This document shows, in pieces, positions 51,481 to 60,583 of a stretch of 64,000 nt of DNA. The translations under genes and the position numbers were made by a program. The notes below the pieces were generated by a model, which was not told the origin of the DNA, did no database searches, and was given only the letters and a program-made list of their open reading frames with translations. Numbering within the stretch: position 1 is the stretch's first letter; the number at the start of each line of letters is the position of its first letter. Source of the DNA: Micromonospora parva (GTDB lineage: Bacteria > Actinomycetota > Actinomycetes > Mycobacteriales > Micromonosporaceae); contig NZ_JNZS01000006.1 in assembly GCF_000718515.1 (NCBI RefSeq), forward strand, positions 62,001-126,000, written 5' to 3'.

Positions 51481-52890
51481 GTGACAGTACGTGTGCGCTT
51501 CGCCCCCTCCCCGACCGGTATGTTCCACGTCGGCGGCGCCCGCTCGGCGCTGCAGAACTGGATCTACGCCAAGCAGCAGGGCGGCGTGTTCGTGCTGCGG
51601 ATCGAGGACACCGACGCGGCGCGCAACAAGCCCGAGTGGACCGAGGGCATCCTCTCCGCCCTGGACTGGATCGGCATCACCCGGGGCAGCTACGAGGGCC
51701 CCTACTTCCAGTCGGCGAACGCCGGTGAGCACCGGGCCGCCGCCGCGCGCCTGTACGAGTCGGGCCGTGCCTACTACTGCGACTGCACCCGTGAGGACGT
51801 GCAGGCCCGCACCGGCTCGCAGTACCAGGGCTACGACGGCTACCACCGCGACCTCGGCCTCGGCCCCGGTGAGGGTCGCGCGCTGCGCTTCCGTACGCCG
51901 GACGAGGGCACGACAGTGGTGGTCGACCTGATCCGCGGTGAGCCCACCTTCGAGAACAAGCTCATCGAGGACTTCGTCATCGCCCGGGGCGACGGCTCGC
52001 CGGTCTTCCTGCTGGCCAACGTCGTCGACGACATGACCATGGGGATCACCCACGTGATCCGGGCCGAGGAGCACCTGCCCAACACCCCCAAGCAGCAGCT
52101 GCTCTGGGAGGCCCTCGGGGTCAAGCCGCCGGTCTGGGCGCACGTGCCGGTGGTGGTCAACGAGAAGCGGCAGAAGCTCTCCAAGCGCCGGGACAAGGTC
52201 GCCCTGGAGGCGTACCGCGACGAGGGTTACCTGGCCGGCGCGATGCGCAACTACCTCATGCTGCTCGGCTGGGCCCCGTCCGGCGACCGGGAGATCGTGC
52301 CCTGGTCGGTGATCGAGGACGAGTTCCGGCTGGACGAGGTCAACCTCTCCTCGGCGTTCTTCGACGAGAAGAAGCTGCGCGCGTTCAACGGTGAGTACAT
52401 TCGCGCGCTGCCGGTGGCCGAGTTCATCGACGCCTGCCAGCCGTGGCTGACCGGCACCGACACCATCGCGCCGCCACCCTGGCAGCCCGAGGAGTTCGAC
52501 GCCGACGCGTTCGCCGCCGTGGCGCCGCTGGCCCAGACCCGGATCGCGGTGCTCAGCGAGATCGTGCCGAACGTCGACTTCCTCTTCCTGGCCACGCCGC
52601 TGATCGACGAGGCGGCCTGGACCAAGACGATGAAGGACGGCTCCGCCGAGCTGCTGGACGATGCCGTCGCGGCGTTCGAGGCGCTGGAGTCCTGGGATGC
52701 CGAGTCGTTGAAGTCGACGCTGGAGGCGGTCGGCGCCGAGCGGGGCCTCAAGCTCGGCAAGACGCAGGCACCCGTACGGGTTGCGGTCACCGGTCGCACC
52801 GTGGGTCTGCCGCTGTTCGAGTCGCTGGAGGTGCTCGGTCGCGAGCGCACCCTGACCCGCATCCGCGCCGCCCGCCTCCGCCTGGTCTGA
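51481..52890 (+). CDS. gltX: Glutamyl-tRNA synthetase
   Basis: A 469-residue class I aminoacyl-tRNA synthetase that charges tRNA-Glu; in actinobacteria lacking GlnRS the enzyme usually also loads tRNA-Gln with Glu for amidation. The HIGH motif appears as HVGG at 16-19 ([17 protein letters not shown]) and the KMSKS loop as KLSKR. The anticodon-binding C-terminal domain is complete. GTG 51481 is set by the conserved N-terminus. Transcription appears independent of the GH1/MFS pair. Confidence 0.96.
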   Translation: MTVRVRFAPSPTGMFHVGGARSALQNWIYAKQQGGVFVLRIEDTDAARNKPEWTEGILSALDWIGITRGSYEGPYFQSANAGEHRAAAARLYESGRAYYCDCTREDVQARTGSQYQGYDGYHRDLGLGPGEGRALRFRTPDEGTTVVVDLIRGEPTFENKLIEDFVIARGDGSPVFLLANVVDDMTMGITHVIRAEEHLPNTPKQQLLWEALGVKPPVWAHVPVVVNEKRQKLSKRRDKVALEAYRDEGYLAGAMRNYLMLLGWAPSGDREIVPWSVIEDEFRLDEVNLSSAFFDEKKLRAFNGEYIRALPVAEFIDACQPWLTGTDTIAPPPWQPEEFDADAFAAVAPLAQTRIAVLSEIVPNVDFLFLATPLIDEAAWTKTMKDGSAELLDDAVAAFEALESWDAESLKSTLEAVGAERGLKLGKTQAPVRVAVTGRTVGLPLFESLEVLGRERTLTRIRAARLRLV

Positions 52891-52946
52891 CTGTTGCGCA
52901 TCGACGCGTCACGGGCGCGTCGCCGGCCCAACTCCGCATCGCCCCG

Positions 52947-53017
52947 CCTTTGCTCTGCACCCCAATAGGCACCGGTCGCAGACCGTAACCGTCGCTTCCG
53001 CGGGTGCAGAGCAAAGG
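52947..53017. repeat. Long intergenic palindrome R9
   Basis: Perfect 16-bp arms CCTTTGCTCTGCACCC (52947-52962) and its complement (53002-53017) with a 39-base interior, between the convergent gltX and CopC-like genes. It lacks the GATC ends of the other palindromes and may be a different family. Confidence 0.75.
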
Positions 53018-53062
53018 ATGGCGCGCACACCTGACCCACCCGGGTTGGTGAGTGTCAGAGAG

Positions 53063-53701
53063 TCACCGAACCCCTCGCTGGCGGCGGAACACGAGGCCGG
53101 CTCCGAGCGCGGCGAGCAGCAGCACGCCGCCGAGCCCCCAGAGCCACCAGCGGCCGCCGGAGTCGGACTGCTCCGACGCGGCCGGCACCGTCGACGCCGT
53201 CGAGCTGGCGGGGGTGGTCGACGCCGGCACGGCGGAGGGCGACGCGCCAGCCGAGGGCGACCCGGTAGCTGTGGTCCCGGCGGCGGTCGACGGCGAGGCG
53301 GACGGGTCGGCGGCCGTACCGGTCGTGAGGGTGAACCGCACTTCGCCCTTCACCGGGTGCCCGTCGGCGGACGCGAGCTGGTAGCCCACGATGTAGAGAC
53401 CCGCCGCCGCGGGCTTGAACGGCACCCGCACCCGGCTGCCGGCGAAGACCGGTGGGCCGCCAGCGACCACATTGTCCGGTCCGGTTATGGTGATCTTCGT
53501 CGTTGTCGGTGACGGCGTGGCGAGGAACCGCAGCTCGACCCGGGCGGGTGCCGTCGCCACGCGGGCACCGTCGCGCGGGTTGCTGCCGGTCAGCTCGTTG
53601 TGGGCGGCGGCCGGTGTGGGCGGCACCAGAAACGACACACCGAACGCCACGCCGAGGACCACTGGCATGACCCGCACCGTACGTGTAACCCTGCCCCCCA
53701 T
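53063..53701 (-). CDS. CopC-domain protein, membrane anchored
   Basis: A 212-residue exported protein. A signal peptide ends near PAAA-H (cleavage after residue 33), so the mature protein begins with His34, the copper-binding N-terminal His of CopC domains. The beta-sandwich contains SNPRDGARVATAPARVELRF and GYQLASADGHPVKGEVRF. A ~60-residue Ser/Ala/Thr/Pro-rich linker leads to a C-terminal membrane helix (WLWGLGGVLLLAALGAGLVF) and basic tail. ATG 53701 has GGAGGGG upstream. It probably handles copper outside the membrane; no CopD is fused or adjacent. Confidence 0.9.
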   Translation of the reverse strand: MGGRVTRTVRVMPVVLGVAFGVSFLVPPTPAAAHNELTGSNPRDGARVATAPARVELRFLATPSPTTTKITITGPDNVVAGGPPVFAGSRVRVPFKPAAAGLYIVGYQLASADGHPVKGEVRFTLTTGTAADPSASPSTAAGTTATGSPSAGASPSAVPASTTPASSTASTVPAASEQSDSGGRWWLWGLGGVLLLAALGAGLVFRRQRGVR

Positions 53702-53921
53702 GAACCCCTCCGTAAGGGTACGATCCGCCCGCTGATCAAACGGCTCCTCATTAGTCGAGCAGAGATCGCAGATAGTTCCAATTACTGTTCCGAAAGCTGC
53801 AACTCATCGACGTTCTGCGGAGTCTGTAGGAGTGGACGCGGCCATCTGGTCGATGCCCGCACCGGCAGGTCGGTCCGGACGTCACGACGAAGCCATCCAT
53901 CGAGCGGGGCGAGGAGGCGGG

Positions 53922-54572
53922 ATGGTCCGACACATGAGGCGGTTGGCCGCCGTGTTGGCGGGCACGCTGGCGGCGGCACTGCTGTCGCTGGGCACCGTCG
54001 GCTCGGCCTCGGCCGCGCCGAAGCCGGCACCCGCCGGAGTGGACATCACCGGCACGGGGCTGTCCGAGCCGCTGCGAATGCACGCGGACACCGAGCCCGC
54101 TCTCGTGGGCGCGATCATCGACCAGGTCAACTTCCTCGCCCGCACCGGCATGCCGACCGGTCCTAAGGCGGCCAACCTCGGTCCGAAATACACGGTCGTG
54201 GTGCTCGCCGGCGATACGCCGAAGCAGACCTACGACCTCTATCCGAAGGCGGTCGGTGGCCCCCGCGTCTACCGGCCGGCCAAGCAGCCGGACGGCCGCA
54301 AGACCAGCGCCGGCTGGTTCCTGGGTCGGCTCAGCATGTCCGAGACCCTACGCACCGCCGGTGTGCCGCTGGAGCGGCAGTTCGACACGGTCAGCGGCGG
54401 CGCGGGCGGCGGCGAGCGGGTGCTCCCGGAAGACACGCTCGACCCGGCGAAGGACCTCGACGAGGCGCTGGGCGACCTGCAACGCCTGCTGCTGCTCAAC
54501 GTCGGCGTGATGTTGACCATCACGGTCGGCCTCGCCGGGATCGCCCTGCTGATCCGCCGCCGCACCCGCTGA
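53922..54572 (+). CDS. Secreted/membrane protein of unknown function
   Basis: A 216-residue protein. A signal peptide (MRRLAAVLAGTLAAALLSLG...ASAAP) is followed by a ~150-residue extracytosolic domain with KYTVVVLAGDTPKQTYDLYPKAVGGPRVYRPAKQPDG and SAGWFLGRLSMSETLRTAGVPL, then a C-terminal transmembrane helix and RRRTR stop-transfer. I do not recognise the domain. ATG 53922 has GAGGAGG upstream. The 220 bases before it are unusually AT-rich for the window. It is divergent from the CopC-like gene, so the two may share regulation. Confidence 0.8.
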   Translation: MVRHMRRLAAVLAGTLAAALLSLGTVGSASAAPKPAPAGVDITGTGLSEPLRMHADTEPALVGAIIDQVNFLARTGMPTGPKAANLGPKYTVVVLAGDTPKQTYDLYPKAVGGPRVYRPAKQPDGRKTSAGWFLGRLSMSETLRTAGVPLERQFDTVSGGAGGGERVLPEDTLDPAKDLDEALGDLQRLLLLNVGVMLTITVGLAGIALLIRRRTR

Positions 54573-54573
54573 A

Positions 54574-54637
54574 CCGGCGCCGCACACGGCCGGCGCCGCA
54601 CACGGCCGGCGCCGCACACGGCCGGCGCCGCACACGC
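54574..54637. repeat. Four-copy 16-bp tandem repeat
   Basis: CCGGCGCCGCACACGG repeats four times head to tail (the last copy ends C) immediately after the stop of the secreted protein gene at 54572. Each unit contains a GGCGCC palindrome. A degenerate ACTGACACTGAGCCGGCGCTGGCACC stretch follows. Confidence 0.85.
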
Positions 54638-55346
54638 TGAGCCGACACTGACACTGAGCCGGCGCTGGCACCGGCGCACGTGCTGGCCAGCGCCTCAACC
54701 GGCGCTGGTCAGCACCAGCGGCGCGGTGGGCGCTCCCGGCGGGTGGCCCGTGGACGCGGTCGGACCGGGCCGTGCCGGTGCGCCCCGGCCCAGCCGGGAA
54801 GTTCACTCAGGCAACCAGCGGGGACGTCGAAGTCGGGCTCGCCGAGGGTGTTGGGCTCTGCGGAGCGCTGGCGCGGCAGCACGGGCTCGTCGTCAGCCCG
54901 CCCGGTGAGCGGCTCCGCCGGGTGCGATGGTGCGCCGCCGACCGCTCGGCGGTGCTTACCCGCCGCCTGCGGGTCGTGGTGCCCCGGCCGGCAGGGCTCG
55001 CCCTGGGCGCAGCCGTGCTCGGCCTCCCCGTGCGCCATCCCGGTCTCCTCACGCTCGCCCCACCCTCGGGTGCTCTCCCCGAGGTGCCCTGTCACCGTAC
55101 TGGCCGGGACCGACGGGCCGCGCGCAGCGTACCCGGCGTCCGGACGGGCCGGTCCCCGGCGACGCCGCCGAGCACGGAACCCGGTTACGCAGTTCACAGC
55201 ATCTTTTCGTGCCGTTCACCGAAGGGCCCGCCGGAGGGCGGACCGGGCGGGGCGCGGTGCGCGTACCCCTTTCGGCGCATGGCGGTGCCGTCGAGGTCCT
55301 CCCCCGGTCGGAGTTAGACCGGCGACGGCTGTGGTGGGATCGGGTC
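54638..55346. other. 709-base region without a confident gene
   Basis: Open frames exist on both strands. The best candidate is 54709-55038 on the minus strand (109 codons, ATG with GAGGAG six bases upstream), but its product is low-complexity (His, Pro, Arg, Gly) and third-position G+C is about 86%, below the window's genes. A plus-strand frame from GTG 54772 scores similarly. The region may hold a degraded gene or a long leader for the sensor kinase at 55347. Confidence 0.35.
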
Positions 55347-56531
55347 ATGCGTCCGCCACCGTGGCTCGACTCCGGCACCCTCGGCCGTGATCTCGTGCTG
55401 GCCGGCGCGTCGCTGGCCGGTGGTCTGGTGTTGCACGCCCTGGGTTGGCAACCGCAGGTCCGCCCGAACGCGGAGGTGCCCTCGGCGTTGTTCCTGCCGC
55501 CGCTGGTGGCGGTGTGCGTCGCCGTCGCTCTTCGGCGGGTCGCACCGCGCGCCAGCCTGGCGCTGGGCACCGGCGCGCTGGTGGTCGACACGGCGCTGGG
55601 CAGTTCGCTGGGCACGGTCCTGGTCTACACACAGGTGCTCTACGACGCCTGCGTGTACGGCCCGCCCCGGCTGTGGCGGTGGCTGCTGCGGATCACCGTG
55701 GCGCTGAGCCTGCTCGGGACGGTCGTCGGGGTGCTCAGGTACGGCCACTGGCGTGGGGCGGCGCTCGGGGTGCTGGTGGTGCTCGCCGGGCTGTTGCCGG
55801 TGCTGACCGGCATCAGTGTGCGGCAGTACCGCGACCAGGCCGCCGCCGAGCGGGCGCGGGCCGAGCAGACCGCCCGGCTGGTCGAGTTGGACCGTCGGCA
55901 GGCGGTCAGCGCCGAACGGGCCCGGATGGCCCGGGAGTTGCACGACGTGGTCGCCAACCACCTCAGCGCGGTGGCCATCCACGCCACCGCCGTGCTGTCG
56001 GTGCCCGGCTTGGATCGCGGTCAGGTGGAGTCGGCGTTGCGGGTCATCCGGGAGAGCAGCGTGCAGGGGCTGGCGGAGATGCGTCAGATGATCGAGGTGT
56101 TGCGCGAACCCGGGAGCAGCGGTGGCCAGGCCGCGCCGGAGGTGGTCACCGCGCGGTTGGCCGAGGCGGACGGGCTGGTCGAGCGGGCTCGGGCGGCCGG
56201 TCTCACGGTGCGGGTCCGGACCGATGGCACGCCGGGCGCGCTGCCGGTGGGGGTGGACCTCGCCGCGTACCGGATCGTGCAGGAGTCGCTGACGAACGCG
56301 CTGAAGCACGGTACGGGTGAGGCGGAGCTGACGATCGCGTACCGCCCGGCCGAGGTGGTGCTGACGGTGGAGAACCCGGTCCGCCGGGGCGCGGCCGGGC
56401 TGCCGGGCGCCGGGGCCGGGCTGATCGGCATGCGGGAGCGGGCCACGCTGCTGGCCGGTCGGTTCACTGCCGGGCCGTGCGACGGTCGCTGGCAGGTGCG
56501 GGCGGCCCTGCCCACCGGGGAGACCGGGTGA
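55347..56531 (+). CDS. Sensor histidine kinase, NarL-partner type
   Basis: A 394-residue membrane kinase. Five or six N-terminal helices (residues ~15-165) form the sensor, then a coiled segment, then the HisKA_3 dimerisation box with His199 (ARMARELHDVVANHLSA) and a HATPase domain ending PGAGAGLIGMRERATLLAG. It phosphorylates the response regulator encoded next, whose start overlaps its stop as GTGA. ATG 55347 is chosen as the likely start; the frame is open for 140 more codons upstream without a good start. The stimulus is unknown. Confidence 0.9.
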   Translation: MRPPPWLDSGTLGRDLVLAGASLAGGLVLHALGWQPQVRPNAEVPSALFLPPLVAVCVAVALRRVAPRASLALGTGALVVDTALGSSLGTVLVYTQVLYDACVYGPPRLWRWLLRITVALSLLGTVVGVLRYGHWRGAALGVLVVLAGLLPVLTGISVRQYRDQAAAERARAEQTARLVELDRRQAVSAERARMARELHDVVANHLSAVAIHATAVLSVPGLDRGQVESALRVIRESSVQGLAEMRQMIEVLREPGSSGGQAAPEVVTARLAEADGLVERARAAGLTVRVRTDGTPGALPVGVDLAAYRIVQESLTNALKHGTGEAELTIAYRPAEVVLTVENPVRRGAAGLPGAGAGLIGMRERATLLAGRFTAGPCDGRWQVRAALPTGETG

Positions 56532-57229
56532 CCGGGGCGGCGCGGCCCGCGGACGACGCGGGCGCGGCGACGGTACGGGTGGTGCTCGCCGACGACCAGC
56601 CGGCGGTACGCGCGGGACTGGCCCTGATCTTGAACGGCTCACCGGGTGTCCGGGTGGTCGGCGAGGCTGCCGACGGTGACGCCGCGGTGCGCCTGTGCCG
56701 GGAGCTGCGCCCCGACGTGGCGGTGCTCGATGTGCGGATGCCCCACTCCGACGGGATCTCCGCGACCCGGGCGATCGTCGCCGACGGGCTCGCCGACGTG
56801 CTGGTGCTCACCACCTTCGACCTCGACGAGTACGCCTTCGGGGCGTTGCGGGCCGGCGCGGCCGGGTTCCTGCTCAAGGACACCGACGCCGACGGTCTGG
56901 TCAGCGCGGTGCGGACGGTGGCCCGGGGCGACGGGTTCATCGCGCCCACTGTGACCCGCCGCCTGATCACCGCGTTCGCGGCCACCACGCCGGGCGCGTC
57001 GGCGGACACCCGGGCCGCGCTGACCACCCTCACCCCGCGCGAGCGTGACGTGCTGGCCTGCCTCGGGTTGGGCCTGTCCAACCAGCAGATCGCCGACCGG
57101 CTGGTGCTGGCGGAGAGCACCACCAAGACCCATGTGAGCCGGATCCTGGCGAAGCTGGACCTGCGCAGCCGGGTGCAGGCCGCCATCCTGGCCCAGGAGT
57201 TGGGTCTGCCCGCTCCCCCGCAGCCGTGA
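56528..57229 (+). CDS. LuxR/NarL-family response regulator
   Basis: A 233-residue response regulator. The receiver domain has acidic residues in VVLADDQPAVR, the phospho-acceptor Asp68 (VAVLDVRMPHSDG) and the LLKD Lys. The C-terminal HTH is LTPRERDVLACLGLGLSNQQIADRLVLAESTTKTHVSRILAKL. GTG 56528 overlaps the kinase stop by three bases. It is the likely transcriptional output for the sensor at 55347. The target is unknown; the fasR-fab operon starts only 57 bases later, so read-through or control of that operon is possible. Confidence 0.93.
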   Translation: MTGAARPADDAGAATVRVVLADDQPAVRAGLALILNGSPGVRVVGEAADGDAAVRLCRELRPDVAVLDVRMPHSDGISATRAIVADGLADVLVLTTFDLDEYAFGALRAGAAGFLLKDTDADGLVSAVRTVARGDGFIAPTVTRRLITAFAATTPGASADTRAALTTLTPRERDVLACLGLGLSNQQIADRLVLAESTTKTHVSRILAKLDLRSRVQAAILAQELGLPAPPQP

Positions 57230-57286
57230 GCCGTGCCGACCGGTGCCGACGTGGTTGGCCTGCTCACGACGTGTCAGGCTAGGGCG

Positions 57287-58552
57287 GTGAGCACGCCGGG
57301 CGGTGGGGAGCTGTCGGCCACGCTGCGCCGTATCGAACGATCGGCGGGGGCGTTGGCCACCTCCAGCGTGGCCCGGATGGACGAGACGCTGCCCTGGTTC
57401 CGGTCGCTGCCGGCCGACCAGCGCTCCTGGGTGATGCTGGTCGCCCAGGCGGGCGCGAGGTCGTTGGTGCAGTGGCTGCGCGAGGGCGGCGGCACGGCGG
57501 ACAGCACCCAGGAGGTCTCGGACGAGGTCTTCGCCGCCGCCCCGCAGGCGCTGGCCCGGTCGATCACCCTCCAGCAGACCGTGGCGTTGATCAAGGTGAC
57601 GATCGACGTGGTCGAGGAGCAGGTGTCGCACCTGGCCGCCGAGGGCGAGGAGCAGCAGTTGCGCGAGGCGGTGCTGCGCTTCTCCCGGGAGATCGCGTTC
57701 TCCGCCGCCCGGGTGTACGCGCGGGCCGCCGAGTCGCGCGGCGCGTGGGACGCCCGGCTGCAGGCGCTGCTTGTCGACGCCCTGTTGCGCGGTGACTCGC
57801 CGGACGTGCTGGCCAGTCGGGCCGCCGCGCTCGGCTGGACGGACGCGCCGCCGGTGGCGGTGGCGGTCGGCCGGTCGCCCGGTGGCGAGGTCTCCGCGGT
57901 GCTGCACGTGGTCTACCGGCAGGCCCGCCGGATCGGCGTGGAGGTGATCGGCGGTGTGCACGGCGACCGGCTGGTCATCGTGCTGGGCGGCGCACCGGAT
58001 CCGCTGACCGCCACGGCGAAGCTGCTGAGCGCGTTCGGGGATGGCCCGGTGGTCGTCGGTCCCGCCGTACCGAGCCTGGACGAGGCGACCGAGTCGGCGC
58101 GGGCCGCGCTGTCCGGCTTTCGGGCCGCGCCGGCATGGCCCAGCGCGCCCCGCCCGGTGCCGGCGGCGGACCTGCTGCCGGAGCGGGCCCTCGCCGGTGA
58201 CGCGGAGGCCCGTCGGCGGCTGCGCCACGATGTGTACGCGACGCTGGTGCGTGCCGGCGGGGAACTGCTGGCGACCCTGGACGCGTTCCTGGCCGCCGGT
58301 GGCACGTTGGAGAGCGCGGCCCGGGCACTGTTCGTGCACCCGAACACGGTGCGTTACCGGTTGCGCCGGATCGCCGAGGTGACCGGGTTCTCGCCGTTGT
58401 CTCCGCGCGACGCGTTCGCCCTCCAGGTCGCGCTGACCGTGGGTCGGTTGGACCCGGTTGCCCCGCTCGCCTCTGCGGTCCCGACTCAGACAATGACCCC
58501 GGCCGCCCGGAAATCCCCGCAAAACGAGGGTGATCCTCGCCGATCTTTGTAG
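57287..58552 (+). CDS. fasR: PucR-type activator of fatty acid synthesis, FasR-like
   Basis: A 421-residue regulator with the layout of Streptomyces FasR, which activates the fabD-fabH-acpP-fabF operon. The C-terminal HTH_30 (FVHPNTVRYRLRRIAEVTGFSPLSPRDAFALQVAL) is diagnostic of PucR/CdaR proteins; the N-terminal two-thirds form a sensing domain. GTG 57287 is preferred because CAGGCT and six bases precede it. The gene directly precedes fabD, as in other actinobacteria (Rv2242 upstream of fabD in M. tuberculosis, from memory). It probably binds its own operon promoter at 58554-58580. Confidence 0.88.
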   Translation: MSTPGGGELSATLRRIERSAGALATSSVARMDETLPWFRSLPADQRSWVMLVAQAGARSLVQWLREGGGTADSTQEVSDEVFAAAPQALARSITLQQTVALIKVTIDVVEEQVSHLAAEGEEQQLREAVLRFSREIAFSAARVYARAAESRGAWDARLQALLVDALLRGDSPDVLASRAAALGWTDAPPVAVAVGRSPGGEVSAVLHVVYRQARRIGVEVIGGVHGDRLVIVLGGAPDPLTATAKLLSAFGDGPVVVGPAVPSLDEATESARAALSGFRAAPAWPSAPRPVPAADLLPERALAGDAEARRRLRHDVYATLVRAGGELLATLDAFLAAGGTLESAARALFVHPNTVRYRLRRIAEVTGFSPLSPRDAFALQVALTVGRLDPVAPLASAVPTQTMTPAARKSPQNEGDPRRSL

Positions 58553-58553
58553 G

Positions 58554-58580
58554 AAACCTCCAAAGGTCCTAGTACGGTTT
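58554..58580 (+). promoter_or_regulatory. Inverted repeats in the fabD promoter region
   Basis: AAACC (58554-58558) and GGTTT (58576-58580) form a mirrored pair, with ACCT/AGGT (58556-58559, 58564-58567) nested inside, just after the fasR stop and 51 bases before fabD. A TAGTAC box (58570-58575) lies within. This is the expected place for FasR binding; identity of the motif is inferred. Confidence 0.45.
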
Positions 58581-58630
58581 GGTCGAAGGCGGCACAGCGT
58601 TACCCGCCTTTATCCGGGAGAGTCATAGGC

Positions 58631-59557
58631 GTGCTCGCTGTACTTAGTCCCGGCCAGGGTTCTCAGAAACCCGGCTTCCTGACCCCCTGGCTCGACCTGA
58701 CCGGCACTGAGGCGCGACTGCGCGAGTGGTCGGCGTTGGCCGGGGTCGACCTGCTGCACCTGGGCACCGCCGCCGACGCCGACGAGATCAAGGACACCGC
58801 CCGCACCCAGCCGTTGCTGGTCGCCGCGGCGTTGCTCGCGGCCGAGCACCTGCCGTTGGACGGCGTCGCGCTCACCGCCGGCCACAGCGTCGGCGAGTTG
58901 GGTGCCGCCGCGCTGGCCGGAGTGCTCTCCGCCGACGCCGCGATCACCCTGGCCGGCGTCCGCGGCCGGGAGATGGCCGCCGCCTGCGCGCTGGAGCCGA
59001 CCGGGATGGCCGCCGTGCTCGGCGGTGACCCCGACGAGGTGATCGCCGCGATCGAGGCGAACGGGCTCTACCCGGCCAACCGCAACGGCGCCGGGCAGAT
59101 CGTCGCCGCGGGCGCCCTGGACGGGCTCGACAAGCTCGCCGCCGCCCCGCCGGCCCGGACCCGGGTCATCCGGCTCCAGGTGGCCGGCGCGTTCCACACC
59201 CCGTACATGGCTCCGGCGGAGACCGCGCTCGCCGCGGCGGCCGCCGGGATCGCCGCCGCCGACCCGGCCCGGACCCTGCTGTCGAACCTCGACGGCACCG
59301 CCGTCGACAACGGCGCGGCCATGGTGCAGCGCCTCGTCCGTCAGGTCACCGCGCCGGTGCGCTGGGACCTGTGCATGCGGACGCTGGCCGACCTCGGCGT
59401 CACCGGCGTGATCGAACTGCCCCCGGCCGGCACCCTCGCCGGTCTGGTCAAGCGGGAACTCAAGGGCGACGGCGCCCCGGAGATCGTCACCCTCAACACC
59501 CCGGACGACCTGCCGGCCGCACGGGACCTGATCGCCCGTATCGGAGGTCGTTCATGA
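58631..59557 (+). CDS. fabD: Malonyl-CoA:ACP transacylase
   Basis: A 308-residue FabD that loads malonyl groups from CoA onto the acyl carrier protein. The active-site Ser86 lies in GHSVGELGAAAL and the His in GAFHTPYM; LSPGQGSQKPGF is the oxyanion-side N-terminus. GTG 58631 has GGGAGAG upstream. It is the first gene of the FAS operon; the stop overlaps fabH as ATGA, giving one malonyl-ACP pathway with the next three genes. Confidence 0.95.
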   Translation: MLAVLSPGQGSQKPGFLTPWLDLTGTEARLREWSALAGVDLLHLGTAADADEIKDTARTQPLLVAAALLAAEHLPLDGVALTAGHSVGELGAAALAGVLSADAAITLAGVRGREMAAACALEPTGMAAVLGGDPDEVIAAIEANGLYPANRNGAGQIVAAGALDGLDKLAAAPPARTRVIRLQVAGAFHTPYMAPAETALAAAAAGIAAADPARTLLSNLDGTAVDNGAAMVQRLVRQVTAPVRWDLCMRTLADLGVTGVIELPPAGTLAGLVKRELKGDGAPEIVTLNTPDDLPAARDLIARIGGRS

Positions 59558-60498
59558 CTGGCAGTCGCATCGTCTCGATGGGGCACTACCAGCCGTCCCG
59601 GGTGGTGACCAACGACGACATCGCCCAGCTCGTCGACACCAACGACGAGTGGATCCGTGACCGGGTCGGCATCGTCAGCCGGCGGATCGCCGACAGCGAG
59701 ACGGTCGCCGACATGGCCGCCGCGGCCGCCGGCAAGGCGCTCGCCAACTCGGGCCTGACCGCCGCCGACATCGACCTGGTAGTGGTCGCCACCTGCTCCT
59801 CCATCGACCGCAGCCCCAATGTGGCCTGCCGCGTCGCCGCCAAGCTGGGCATCACCGCGCCGGGCGCGTTCGACCTCAACACCGCCTGCTCGGGCTTCGC
59901 CTACGCGCTGGGCACCGTCGACCACGCCATCCGGGCCGGGGCGTCGCGCAACGCGATCGTCATCGGTGCGGAGAAGCTGTCCGACTTCACCGACTGGACC
60001 GACCGCTCCACCTGCATCATCTTCGCCGACGGGGCCGGTGCCGCGGTGGTCTCCGCCACCGCCGACGACGAGCCGACCGGAATCGGCCCGGTCGTCTGGG
60101 GTTCGGTGCCGGACAAGAGCGACGCGGTCCGCATCGAGGGCTGGCGCCCGTACATCCAGCAGGAGGGGCAGGCGGTGTTCCGCTGGGCCACCACCGCGAT
60201 CGCGCCGCTCGCGCTCCAGGCCTGCGAGCGGGCCGGGGTCGAGCCGTCGGAGCTGGCCGCGTTCGTGCCGCACCAGGCCAACGCGCGGATCATCGACGGC
60301 ATCGCCAAGCGGCTCAACATTCCCGACGCGATCATCGCGAAGGACATCGTCGAGTCCGGTAACACCTCCGCGGCGAGCGTTCCGCTGGCCCTGTCCAAGC
60401 TGGTCGAGCGCCGGGAGGTGCCCTCGGGCGCGCCGGTGCTGCTGTTCGGCTTCGGCGGCGGTCTGACCTACGCCGGTCAGGTCGTCCGCTGCCCCTGA
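59554..60498 (+). CDS. fabH: 3-oxoacyl-ACP synthase III
   Basis: A 314-residue KAS III that starts each fatty acid by condensing an acyl-CoA primer with malonyl-ACP. The triad is Cys112 (NTACSGF), His240 (HQANARII) and Asn270 (GNTSAAS). In actinomycetes it typically accepts branched primers, giving iso and anteiso acids. ATG 59554 overlaps the fabD stop (ATGA). An 85-base gap with a strong ribosome site precedes acpP. Confidence 0.95.
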   Translation: MTGSRIVSMGHYQPSRVVTNDDIAQLVDTNDEWIRDRVGIVSRRIADSETVADMAAAAAGKALANSGLTAADIDLVVVATCSSIDRSPNVACRVAAKLGITAPGAFDLNTACSGFAYALGTVDHAIRAGASRNAIVIGAEKLSDFTDWTDRSTCIIFADGAGAAVVSATADDEPTGIGPVVWGSVPDKSDAVRIEGWRPYIQQEGQAVFRWATTAIAPLALQACERAGVEPSELAAFVPHQANARIIDGIAKRLNIPDAIIAKDIVESGNTSAASVPLALSKLVERREVPSGAPVLLFGFGGGLTYAGQVVRCP

Positions 60499-60583
60499 TG
60501 ACCCCCTCGGGCGCGTACGCGTCGAGGAGTGGCGGTGGGCGACGCCGACCGCCGGATAATCCCGATGAAAGGAACCAACCGCA

